DNA from: Litsea cubeba
Taxonomy: Eukaryota > Streptophyta > Magnoliopsida > Laurales > Lauraceae
Length of the DNA: 64,000 bases
Assembly: GCA_012931725.1 (NCBI GenBank)
Contig: CM022944.1
Coordinates: forward strand, 108,987,366 to 109,051,365
Direction: 5' to 3'
Under the pieces are notes generated by a model. It was not told the origin of the DNA. It saw only the letters and a program-made list of their open reading frames with translations, and searched no databases. Position numbers and translations under genes: made by a program. Shown piece by piece: positions 9,826-20,300 of this stretch. Position 1 is the stretch's first letter; each line of letters opens with the position of its first letter.

Positions 9826-12320
9826 TTACAACGCCTCTAGCGTTTCCTTGGCCCTCATTGAGACGTAGCATTCCCTCACTGCTACCTGGTCCCCTCTTAC
9901 TTCCCCGATTCCATTCGGGGTCGGGAATCGGAGGATGAGATGGTAGGTGGAGAGAGCGGCTCTCAAGGCATTAAGAGCTGGTCTCCCTAAAATAATGTTA
10001 TAGGCTGAGGGGCAGTCTATTACTAGGAAGTTGACCATTATAGTGGAGCTTCGGGGTGCTGCACCCGCTGTGACTGGCAGAGTAATTGCCCCCAGGGGAT
10101 ATACTTTCTCCCCTGAAAATCCGATGAGGGTGCCTTTCACAGGCTGCAACCTCTCCCGGCCCAGCTTCAGTTCGTCATAAGCTCCTGAGAACAGGATATC
10201 TGCGGAGCTGCCGCTATCCACCAAGATCCTACGCACCCGGAAATTGGCGACCGTCATGGTCAGCACTAGAGGGTCATCATGGGGGTGCTGGATCCCTTCC
10301 AAATCCTTATCCGAGAAGGATATGATTTCGTCAATAGCTCCGTGCCTGGGCGCCTTAGATGGGCGTGTTTCATCATCTGGATGTCTGGCCTTTCTAACAT
10401 GAGCTTTCATGGCAGAGTGTGACTCTACACACTCCGCCAGTCCTCCCGCGATCGTCCTGATCTCACCGATCGGCTGCTGGTCCTCTGGATGTTGAGGTGG
10501 TGGTGGAGGCAGTGCTTGCCCCCTGCCAGCAACATACCGGCGCAGATGACCACGCTGAATGAGATCCTCGATCTGGCTCTTGAGGTCATAACAGTCATCA
10601 GTGTCATGGCCATGGTCGCGATGAAAGTGACAGTACTTGTTCGGGTTCCTGCGATTTAGAGGGGACTTCATCTTCCCCGGCCATTTTATTGCAGTGTCAT
10701 CCCGTACTTGGACTAGGATGTGTTCAACGGTGGCATTGAGGGGAGTAAACACTTGCCTATCTCTTTGCGGAGCAGGACCGAGTCTGTCTCTGGCGGGTAC
10801 CCTCTCCGTCCTGCTTCGCTTGTTGCTTGTTTCCTTCTTTTCATCTCTTTCCCGCTCCTTTCCTTTGTCCACTGATTTGGAGGACTCTCCTCGCCTGGCC
10901 CTGGTAATATCTTCGGCGTTCATGTACTTCTGGGCCTTCGCCAGTAGTTCCGGGAAGCTCTTCGGAGGGCGCTTCATTACTGAAAAGAGGAAGCTCGATG
11001 AGCGAAATCCTCCTAGGAATTCGGTCATGGACACCTTGTCATCGAGCTCCTCGACCTGAAGTACATCCTCGTTAAAACGAGTGAGGTAGCTCCTGAGACT
11101 TTCAGTTTTATCCTGCTTTATGCTGAGCAGGTGTGTGGCGGGCTTTTGGTGGCGACGTCCTCCAATGAAGTGCGAGACAAAGGATTTGCTCAACTCTCCA
11201 AATGTGGCGATGGATGCAGGGGGAGATTGGCAAACCACTGCCGAGCGGAGCCCTTCAAAGTGGTGGGGAACGCCCTGCACATAATTTCGTATGGGATATT
11301 ATGCAGTTGCATCCTAGTTTTATATGTCTCCAGGTGGTCCAATCGATCCTTCCTTCCGTCGAAGGTTTCCATGGAGGGCGTTTTGAACTTCCTAGGAAGT
11401 GGGTAATGTACTACATCGGGTTTGAACGGTATATCTGTTCGCCCGACTAGATAATCCACAGTCTCCGGTGCCTGGGCCTTCATTGCATTGAAGACATCGC
11501 CCGGTTGATTTTGCATTTTTCTGATCTTTTCTTCCCAGTGATTGTGAAGCTCCCTGGATGGACCAGGGAAATAACTTTCATCTTCAATGCAGTGATTCTC
11601 ACTTCCCCCTTCTTGAAAGTGAGAGTCCTCCTCGACAGAATTGAAGGGAGGAGGTGGAAATCCTCCATGGGCTCCACCAGGGGGTGGAGGAACTTCGTGA
11701 TGGGTGCGGCCTTGAGGATCGACCAAGAGTATCCCTTGTGGGGCAACTTAGGGTACTCCTGAAGAGGCACCAGGGAGGTTCAAATGTACTCCTCGGCCAT
11801 GGGGGCCGTGATGTGCTCCTCGACCTTGGGCGCCATGATGAGGGGCGCCCAAGTGAGGTGCTCTTCCCTGGGCGCCAAGGGGATGGGCGCCCAGGTGAGG
11901 TGCTGCTCCATCCTGGGCGCCCGGGGGATGGGCGCCCGGGTGAGGTGCTCCCCTACCCTGGGCGCCAGGGGGATGGGCGCCCGGGTGAGGGGCTTGTCGC
12001 CGTGGAGCCTGCCTCGGGATTGGCACTTCTTGCTGTATTTCACCAAACGGTGCTCCTCCCTAAGGTGCTCCTCCAAACTGAACTCCTCCTTGTCCCGTAA
12101 GCACGAGTTGTAAGATTTGTTGGTTTTGGGCTACTAGCTGCTGCATGGTCTCCAACATCTGCTGAGGAGTGGGAGCAAGGGCAAGAGTATTCGGGCCAGG
12201 GTTACCCGGTGGAGGACCATTGTTTCCCTGCCTAGGGGAGTCTGGGCGCCTAGAAGGACCCGGACCTGCAGCTTGGATGGGATTGTCCTCTCGTCTTACG
12301 GATCTCGTGCTGATCACCAT
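9826..12320 (-). pseudogene. Gypsy gag-protease region, frameshifted
   Basis: A likely start (MVISTRSVRRED) lies at 12320 on the minus strand, just after the primer-binding site. A Pro/Gln-rich N-terminus and a repetitive Ala-Pro region (11995-11826) follow. The capsid-type domain reads GSARQWFANLP, then continues in another frame as SIATFGELSKSFVSHFIGGR, so there is a frameshift near 11220. A zinc-knuckle-like CHFHRDHGHDTDDC lies near 10620. The aspartic protease motif is VDSGSSADI near 10210. The longest uninterrupted part is 11280-9826. Other frame changes occur near 12060 and 11750. Confidence 0.88.
11826..11995. repeat. ~57-60-bp GC-rich tandem repeat in gag
   Basis: About three to four imperfect units share CCTGGGCGCC, GGGGATGGGCGCCC and GGTGAGGTGCTC. 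On the minus strand one frame reads HLTRAPIPRAPRMEQHLTWA-type repeats. The palindromic GGGCGCCC core is the same as in the pol linker at 7960-8180. Confidence 0.85.
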
Positions 12321-12344
12321 GATTTTGAAAGTACTTGATTTTCG

Positions 12345-12362
12345 TTCCCACAGACGGCGCCA
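12345..12362 (-). other. Retrotransposon primer-binding site
   Basis: On the minus strand TGGCGCCGTCTGTGGGAA follows the LTR end (…GGCATCA) after a 6-bp gap. TGGCGCCG at this position is a common plant Gypsy primer-binding start, usually assigned to tRNA-Asp; which tRNA primes here is inferred. Confidence 0.75.
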
Positions 12363-12368
12363 AACTAA

Positions 12369-12964
12369 TGATGCCAAAATAGGGTTTCGGACACCACCAG
12401 TCAAGTAATAAATACAGTAAATGCAATAATTAAAGAAGAGAGAGAAGGGATTATAGTGGTTCGGTCAAAATGACCTACGTCCACTGCTGAAAGGCAGAGA
12501 TTGCCTGTGGTGTTTTACTTCCTCAATGATTTCGGGTTACAAACTAGAGGAATACAAGAGTCGAAGTAAATGAGAAGATCTTAGCCTTTTTCAAGTGCTG
12601 GTGGTGCTCTTGATTTATAGTGTCTATCCTAGGACGGGCTGCAACGTTCGCCCTTGGAACCCTTGAACTGCCCTCGCGCTGGACGAGGCAGGTGAGGAAC
12701 TGCCCTCGCGCTGGACGAGGCATGTGAGATATCTCTCCGAGGACCTGGTAGGAGCGGAACCGTTTCCAAAGCAACGTGGCTACCTTGACCCGGTCTCTTC
12801 GTGGGGTAGCACCTGGACTTCAGCGGATGGAATCGGATCTCAACGGAACAGATGGATCGAGTTCTTTGGCCTGACTTATCATCCTGGAATGGGTCACTTG
12901 GGCTTGGATCGGATTACTGGACCCGACTCACCATCACGATTCGGATCTTGGGTCTGACTCATCA
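12369..12964 (-). repeat. Gypsy 5' LTR
   Basis: The 596-bp segment starts TGATG and ends CATCA, a perfect 5-bp inverted terminal repeat. On the minus strand it ends six bases before the primer-binding site. It includes a TATAGTG stretch and a TTATTACTTG stretch near the U5 end. The partner 3' LTR is absent, so LTR divergence cannot be used to date the insertion. Confidence 0.8.
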
Positions 12965-13435
12965 ATTATCATTGTCAAAATCATCAACCCTGAGGTGTTC
13001 CCACATATTTTTGCAATTGATCATTGGTGGAGTATATATTTGTGATGATATAAAAGAAAGCCAAATATCATTAGTGGCATACATTCCCCAAATTGAAATG
13101 GATGCGAAGATGACTAGGGAAACGTCGAAAATCCAAAAATTAGCAGAAGGTCTGCCTAATAGCAGTATGATGATGATCATTGATGACTTCAGTGTGATTT
13201 TGTAAAACAGGGAGAAACCTTTGTAAAGTTTTGGGTCTACATAGGACATAACTGATTGCCCGGCTAAGTGATGCAGTAGTTTGGTGGGGGAGGACTGCAG
13301 AGCATTGGGAAATAATGTAGCATTGTGGTATCCTGTTGTGCCTTGCCAAACACCTCCTGGAGTGTTAATTCCTGCTTGGAAGGCCATAGTAATCATCAGT
13401 ATAGCTACCACCCACGGGGGCCATTTATGCTCTCA
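12965..13435 (-). pseudogene. Ankyrin-repeat protein fragment (PGG domain)
   Basis: The minus-strand frame reads KWPPWVVAILMITMAFQAG, then INTPGGVWQ, HHLAGQSVMSYVDPKLYKGF and two further hydrophobic segments. This matches the C-terminal PGG domain of plant ankyrin-repeat membrane proteins (ACD6/ITN1-like), which has several transmembrane helices. Upstream of HKWPPW the frame is closed by tandem TGA codons, and no ankyrin repeats are found. The 3' end runs into the Gypsy LTR, which supplies the stop. It is a truncated gene piece. Confidence 0.75.
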
Positions 13436-13888
13436 TCACCATCCAACCTCGTTTCTCTTTCCATTTGGGGGATTATTGACCTTGCTCTTTTAGCCCCAGC
13501 GGCTACTAAAATCCATTCAGTTTTCCATCTACCAAATCAAATCTATTTTGCAATTACCAGTGAGACATCCAAAGGCGTAAAACGGTCCATGTTCACCGCA
13601 TTAACGTCCACTCTCGAATTTTTGACCAAAAACCTTATGACACGCAAGTAAATGTTTGATTTGTATTCTGTAGTTCAGTGGTGAGGCACTTTCCTTCCAT
13701 AGAAACAATCAAGGATCAATTTAAAGCTTATGGTAAGAGGCTTCCAAGAGTGTTTCTTGATATGTGAGAATTTATTAGAGAGAAAAAATCATGTATGCCT
13801 CATTTATTGCTGGGTTCAATATTTTTCGGTTCTACATTTCTACCTTATATCCTTCATCCTTCCTCTTTTAACGGTTAGTCCTTACCAC

Positions 13889-14422
13889 TAGGGTTGCACG
13901 GAACAGTTCCTGATCGGAACCATAGTGGACCGGGACTCAGACCCATTTCTAAATAACGGCTCCGGCTCCGGATCAGGTTTTGACTCGAAACCTGTTTAGT
14001 TGGTTCCAGACCCGGTTCCGATAGGAAAATGCGGATTCGGTTCCGAAACAGGGTCCACTTAGAGGACTGGAATTTAGTTCAAAAAATGATTCTAATTTTT
14101 CTTTATTCTTCATTTTTCTTAAAATAAGCATATCATTCAGCTTAGTACAGTGCTACAAGTCTACTACCTCTAATATTATACATAAAAATGTCAAAAAAAA
14201 AAGTTAATTTTAAGGTACAATTTGCAATATCAAAGGCTCATATGCCGGGTCTCGGGTGCACAGGTCGGAACCTATATGGACACGGACCTGTTTATCAATC
14301 GGAACCTAAATTAGGTTTCGGACCCGTTTATGAATTAGAACTTAAAATAGGTTCCAGACCCAGTTTTTTATTGGTTGGAACTTGCAGGTAATTGGAGAAT
14401 CGAATACCCATTTGCAACCCTA
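13889..14422. mobile_element. hAT-type MITE, TIR TAGGGTTGCA
   Basis: Starts TAGGGTTGCACGG and ends TTTGCAACCCTA, flanked by an 8-bp near-repeat CTTACCAC (13881-13888) and CTTACAAC (14423-14430). The interior is rich in GGTTCCGG/CCGGAACC-like motifs. Same family as 16437-16746. No coding capacity. Confidence 0.8.
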
Positions 14423-14430
14423 CTTACAAC

Positions 14431-15156
14431 CCCCTTTACAATGAAATTAAAAAAAGAGTAAGTAAGTAAACAAGTAGGGAGGTAAACGTGTTAGTTCTAG
14501 TCTGGGCCCTGTGAAGTTTTGTCTACTGATCTCATGCCCTCTCTAATTCTCTCTTTTAAATTCTTTGGCAACTAGCATATGCCTTCTCTATGACAATGTC
14601 CAAAAGAGTATGGTCTTGACCCGACCATTGTATATTTCAGGGCCAAGTCCAGTTTTTTAAACCCGGTTCCTACTCGTTAGAGCTTGTCTAAAGTAAGAAT
14701 AAGAAAAGTAATCTTATTAGACTCCATCTACTAATCATATCTATCGAAATTTTAAGGCATTAGTGGAGGCAGCGGGACACACTTTCGCTGATAGTTACGT
14801 ATTTTTTCTACTCCCCAACTTGTTCATCGTGTGCAAGAAGGGAGATACATTGCTTTAGTTTAACTCAAAATTTAGCAAAGCGTAGAAAATGCTAGGGAGA
14901 ACGATGAAGACACTCTAGAAATGCAGGATCTAAATAATTAAAAGGCTTATTAAAAAAAATGAAACAATTAAAAGGTTACAGTGTTTTGAAAGTGCTTTTC
15001 AAGGACCCATTTGTATTGAAATGGGAAACTGATGAGAGAATCTACTCAGTACTCAGTAGCCCCCATATGGGCATTGTGAAAATTTCCCATCACAGGAGAG
15101 ATCTGTGTATTGGTATTTGTATCTTGTTGATTACAGTAACTTTGGAAAGTTACGGA
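14431..15156. other. Intergenic, nothing recognised
   Basis: AT-rich sequence with only short unsupported reading frames. No transposon termini or protein similarity were recognised. Confidence 0.5.
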
Positions 15157-15161
15157 TTGTC

Positions 15162-15479
15162 GGAGGGACATCTCAATCTCTTATAGCCCTCTCCCCACAA
15201 AGGAATAGGCGGGGCCCAGGGCCCGAGCCCCGCCTATTGTATAGGCTTCGGGAGACGTGGCTCCATTTATTCCAGGGTGGATTTTCCATCCCAGGTTAGT
15301 CCAAGTGGTATCAGGATGCTTCCCAACTTACTCTTAAGGGAGAGGTTGAGGGTTCGAGCCTGGGGATGGAAAATCCACCATCGGATAAATGCATGATTAA
15401 GGAGCCACGCCCCGCTTATTCCCCTGTCCCGCCTATTCCCCGGTAAGGAGAGGGCTATAAGAGATTGAGATGTCCCTCC
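15162..15479. mobile_element. Inverted-repeat element (MITE-like)
   Basis: GGAGGGACATCTCAATCTCT at 15162 continues for about 33 bp and has its perfect complement at about 15447-15479 (ending GAGATGTCCCTCC). The interior holds further inverted segments (GGCGGGGC/GCCCCGCC, GGATTTTCCATCCC/GGATGGAAAATCC) and a tRNA-like module. No clean target-site duplication is visible, so the class is uncertain. Confidence 0.65.
15295..15370 (+). repeat. tRNA-like (SINE-head-like) module
   Basis: TTAGTCCAAGTGG resembles an internal Pol III A box, and GGGTTCGAGCC at 15350-15360 a B box, at tRNA-like spacing. No complete cloverleaf with an anticodon arm could be drawn, so this is not called a tRNA gene. It sits inside the inverted-repeat element. 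Confidence 0.35.
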
Positions 15480-15889
15480 AACACAGATACTCCAATTCTA
15501 AGTTGATCTTTCTCTCTTGACTTGCTGTATTTGGATTGAGCCCAGTTCACGCCAAGTTTGAGTTTTCCCTGCCATTCGATACCTTGCCTTTTTTTACTAA
15601 TGGATTTTACATACTTTCTAATGAATTGAAGGGTTGTACGTTCAACCTTTTTTTTATTTTTTTTTATTTTTTTAAATGAAATTTTTTGTTACCGTTAAAA
15701 AAATAAAATAAAAATAAAAATAAAAATAAAGAAAGAGGTTGTACGAGAGAGGCCTTTAGTCCCAAGACTCATTGAAAAAAAAATTTTTTCCTTTTTTGTT
15801 ATATACATTACTTATTCATTAAGAGATTTCTCACAAGAAGAAAAAATTGCAGATGCATGCACAAAAATTCATTGGCACTAAATCCAGCT

Positions 15890-17371
15890 TATTGTCCGTC
15901 CGAAGAATCTGACTCTTTCCATTTTAAGAAGAGAATATTCCTTGGATCATATATTTATATTCCCTTCGGCCAAGAGCTATAAGTTCTGGTGATCAACTCT
16001 GCTCTGTAGCCAGTAACAATTTCATTCAGACCTTGAGTCTTCAACTTTGCACTCGGCTTCTGGTTTGTTCATTCCTCTTTTTTTTTTCTTTTGTCATGAC
16101 ATCTTCTAGTTCTTTTGTTTGTATCATCACACCAGCGGTTCGATCTATTCGAGTTTTCTTTGTGTTACATTGGATTCTAGTGGTTCTGTTAGGTAAAAAA
16201 AGATTTAATGGTTTAGCTATCTATAAAATCTAAATATCATTAGATGTTGCTAGCCTGTTGGCCGGTCAAATCATTAGCAATTTTTAAGGAGCGTTGTTTT
16301 TGTTGGATGACTAGCAATGTTGATTTTTTTTCTCAAAAGTAGGAGAAATTTAAATCCTTCTTCACAAGGTGGGTTTACTTGCCCGGCTGTAACTTTATTG
16401 GTGGGCCAGCAAGAGCTTGTCTGACGGGGTCAGAGCTAGGGTTGCAAACGAGTATCCGATTCTCCGAGTACCCGAAAGTCCTGACCTGAAAAAAAAAAAA
16501 AAACTTAATCTTATTCTAAGAAAAAATAAAAAATTGAAGATAAGTTAGAACCAATTTTGAAATTAGATCAAGTTTTCTAGGTGGATCTGGTTTCGGAACC
16601 CGATCAAGATCTTTCTATCGAAACCGGATTTGGAACCAACAAAATAGGTTCCAAGTCAAAATCCGGTCCGGAACAGGAACCGTTGTTTAGAAACGGGTCA
16701 TTGTCTAGTATGATTCCGACCCGGAACCATTCCGTTTGCAACCCTAGCCATAACCGCCCCCTACCCACTCTCTAAAAGAAAAGGCAAAAAAATGAAAACC
16801 CTATCTTTTAATATATATGGCTCCCCCTCAGAAAAAGTAAATTCTCAGTCCACCACTGTCATCGAACATCTTTCTTTATAAAAACATCATCATCTCTTCT
16901 TTTTTTAAATATATCTATTCATACCAATAAACGTATAATTAAATTACTATTTTGTTGCGCCATCTTTTATTTGAAGAAAAAAAAACATGGGAGACAAATG
17001 GTCTTTTTATTTTTTCGGTAACAAACTAATTAACATGGAGACAAATGTGATGTAAACATTAAAGAAGATACAGGCATCATGGATCATTCATCTACTATTA
17101 ATCACTTTCATTGGTCATTCTTAGCCATGTGATCTAGGGCAAGAAAGTAGACCACGAATGGCTCTATCTCAAAGGTTTAGACTTTAGATCTGGTTTCTTC
17201 TATATGGTTATTTCACAAACCCCACTTTTATCTAGTGGGGCCTACTGCATTCTCCAAAGATAACACATCTGTCCCATTTTTCATCAACAAGTGCTGTCTG
17301 ATTTTATAAATTTAATTTTCTGAACATATTCTTGTTTGATTGTGTAGGGAAAATTGGTAAGAGCTAGCTCC
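15890..17371 (+). other. 5' flank of neprosin copy 2
   Basis: From CCAGCTTATTGTCC the sequence matches 43180-43875 upstream of neprosin copy 3, except for the hAT MITE at 16437-16746 and ~0.5 kb of AT-rich DNA (about 16860-17320) that is shortened in copy 3. It probably includes the promoter and 5' leader. No motif is strong enough to name a start site. Confidence 0.6.
16437..16746. mobile_element. hAT-type MITE, TIR TAGGGTTGCAAACG
   Basis: Starts TAGGGTTGCAAACG and ends CGTTTGCAACCCTA. The flanking octamers are GTCAGAGC (16429-16436) and GCCATAAC (16747-16754). The paralogous position upstream of neprosin copy 3 (near 43708) is uninterrupted and reads GCCAGAAC, so both octamers look like decayed target duplications of it. 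The insertion is specific to copy 2. Confidence 0.85.
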
Positions 17372-20300
17372 ATGGGAAGAACGCGTCATGGGAAAATCAC
17401 GTTTTTTCTAATGGTCATTTGTTCAGTTTTCGTAGACGAAATCAATGGAGGAAACAACCATATAAGGAGACATCTCCAAGGTCTCAACAAGCCTGCACTC
17501 GCAAGCATTAAAGTGATTGCTCTAGCTTTAAGCTTTTGCGGAATTTATTTTTTCACTTCAGAAACTTCTATTGACTCATGAAAGGTTTACCTTTGGTTGA
17601 TGCAATCCATTCATATAAAAAATTCTTCTCAGAGGACATGCACTCATCCAAGATTGATCAATGTGTACAATACCATTAGCATTGGTGGAGTAAACTGAGG
17701 TGAGAACTTGATCATTGTGGGGATGCAAGATGAATGGTTTGGATCAAATAAAAGATGGATCCCACACTGGCCAATCTCAGGGTCATTGGGTCATTTTTCT
17801 CTTCCTTTTTCTTCCTCTTCCAAACTTACAAAATATTTACCATCCCGGATGAATAAATAATGACTAGTCTAGTTTGGAGGTAATTTCAATTTCCCTTTCC
17901 TTTCTTATTCATGATTGTGATCCACAGAGTGAAGATGGTGATATCATTGATTGTGTCGACATTTACAAGCAACCCGCATTTGACCACCCATTGTTAAAAA
18001 ATCATACAATCCAGGTTAGCCTAACTCTTCTATTTATTCTGATATTTCAAGAAAAAAATTCCTAGAATGTTCAATAATTTTTTTTAATTTTTATGTTATA
18101 TTTGCACTATATACAAGATCTAAACCATCCCCCAAGTGGGGCCTCATTGCAGATGGTGCCTATCATTTCAACCTGCAATTATTTGATTATTTTGGTGTGC
18201 AAATTGTAATGCAGATGAGACCAAGCAATTACAATAGTGAAAAGATATCTCTTTTGAAGCCATTAGAACAGTTATGGCACCAAAGTGGAAGTTGTCGTGA
18301 AGGAACAGTTCCCATTCGAAGGACTGGAAAGGCTGACTTACTTAGAGCTGGCTCCTTAACATATGGGATGAAAGCAGATTCATTTCAAAAGGAAGTAAGT
18401 TATAATTTTTGGTGTGAGCAATCCAAATCAAACTAGGGCATCAACTAAAACCCAATTTTGGGTTTCAAACTGTTTGGGTTCAACTCTTGCCAGATAAGAT
18501 GACCTTTAAAAACACAACATATGGTATTGTAGTATAGGAGTAACATGTGTCAAGCAGGTTCAGGTTTGACCAAGTTGGTAGCTAAAAATCATGAATGTTG
18601 GCTTCGGGTTGGCCCTTTTAGAAATTTGGTTGTGTTTTGAGTTTTGACACTTGACAGGCCTATTAACTCCCACCTGAGTTTCATCCATACATCAATATGG
18701 ACTCGATCGATCTTGATTGGTTGAGTAATTGTGACATGAGGGTCGGGTGCACTCCATGTCCAATCAAGAATTTGAGTTGCAGCTGGTTGGGATGTCAACA
18801 GGTCTGGTCAAATAGGTGACCACTGAGAGACCCTCCTATTAGGGGTAAATTTGGTTGCATTAGATTTAATAGGAGTTGAATACATATGAATTCATATTCA
18901 AATGATCTCCACCAAAGGATTTTTAAAGAGGTGGGGAGTAAAAGCTAGGAGGTGAGGAGGGAAGGAAATAAAGTTTAGATGTAAGTGCGAACTTGACTTT
19001 CTCAAGTATTTAATTCTAGGATGACGGCCGGTATTCAGTTTTCATTAATTCATGTTATTTGATATTCATTTTGTATTTTGCTCTTCATTTTCAAGCACTT
19101 GTGACATCAATTTCTATTCATCCTATGCACAAACCAACAGGCCCAAAACGCACATTTATTTCTTAAAGATCAAAGCCCTTGTTCTTATACAGAGTAGTCT
19201 TAAGTGTCTCATCTCATTTGCTCTTTCGTTGAAATGTGTTTTAGAGTGCCCGAATGAGACTGACTGGAATAAATCATGGAGCAGCAGCATACATTGGCGT
19301 ATGGAACATATATGTGGCGCCTGGTGAAACCAGCATCTCTTCCATCTTTGTTGGTAGACAAGGAAAGACAGATTTGCTCAGTTCTGGATGGATAGTAATC
19401 TCTCTCTCCCTCCCTCCATTCTCTCTCTCTCACTCAAATATAATTTTACAAAACACCCCAATAATTCTGCTAAGAGCCCTCTCTCATAAATATAGTTTTA
19501 CAAAACACCCTCATAATTCTATTAAAAGGTGCCTATTATGGATTACATGAGAGATAAGATTTTTACCATCACATGGAACTCCGATGATATATCCAAGCTA
19601 TTCACACTCATTAATCTCATATAAATTTGCACTTACCTTAGTTTGGCACTAATCTACATTATACTCATTGTTGCATTAAATTTCATGAAGAAATATAACT
19701 TAAAAACATCAATCTTTAAGGCCCTTAAATAATGGATTTTGGTTAACTAATTGAGATGATCTTTGCACAAAACCATATCTATAATGAGAGTATGAGACCT
19801 TTTTCATCACACTATCCTCCATCCTCCCATGTTTAGTATGCAAACAAGTGGGTCTCACAAGAAGGGGCAGAACTAGGAATTTGTCTTGGGTGGACCACTG
19901 CAAAATTGAAAAATTCTTGGAGGGACCATTGTGAAAACTCGATAAAAATTTGCTATATATAAGGGGTTTTTCGGAATGTCTGCGCTCCAACACACATACA
20001 CCACTTCTGGACATGCTAACAATGGGCTTAAAGCTTTACCTCTCACCCAATCCATGGAAGGTGCCTCTTAGCAAAACATGACCCTTTTAAAACACCCCCT
20101 TCTCAATCTCCTTTTTTAAAGAAGTTTTTTTTTTTTTTTTGGGTGGGGGTTGGGGTCTAGACCTTTCAATCCATTGGCCTTCCATGATTGTCATTCATAC
20201 AGGTAAGCCCTATTAAAATCAAGTATTTTAAATCTTTGATTAGATTCTTCAAAATGCTTGGCTAAGATGAAAAAGGCAATAAATGGGCTAATGACCCACG

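Larger units (their letters stand above)
7161..12964 (-). mobile_element. Ty3/Gypsy (Tat-type) retrotransposon, 3'-truncated
   Basis: On the minus strand the order is 5' LTR (12964-12369), primer-binding site (12362-12345), gag, protease, reverse transcriptase, RNase H, a second archaeal-type RNase H, and the start of integrase. The element stops abruptly at 7161 after the integrase zinc-finger region (CLSPEDADYALREIH in a shifted frame). The integrase core and 3' LTR are missing. The presence of a second RNase H places it near the Tat/Ogre group. Several frameshifts and a short internal duplication make it defective. The truncation point is joined directly to neprosin exon 7. Confidence 0.9.

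Noticed and set aside
13325..13651. A plus-strand gene over the PGG fragment
   Set aside because: The recognisable PGG-domain residues are on the minus strand; the plus frame shows no family resemblance.
15295..15370. A tRNA gene
   Set aside because: A- and B-box-like segments exist, but acceptor, anticodon and D arms do not fold into a complete cloverleaf.
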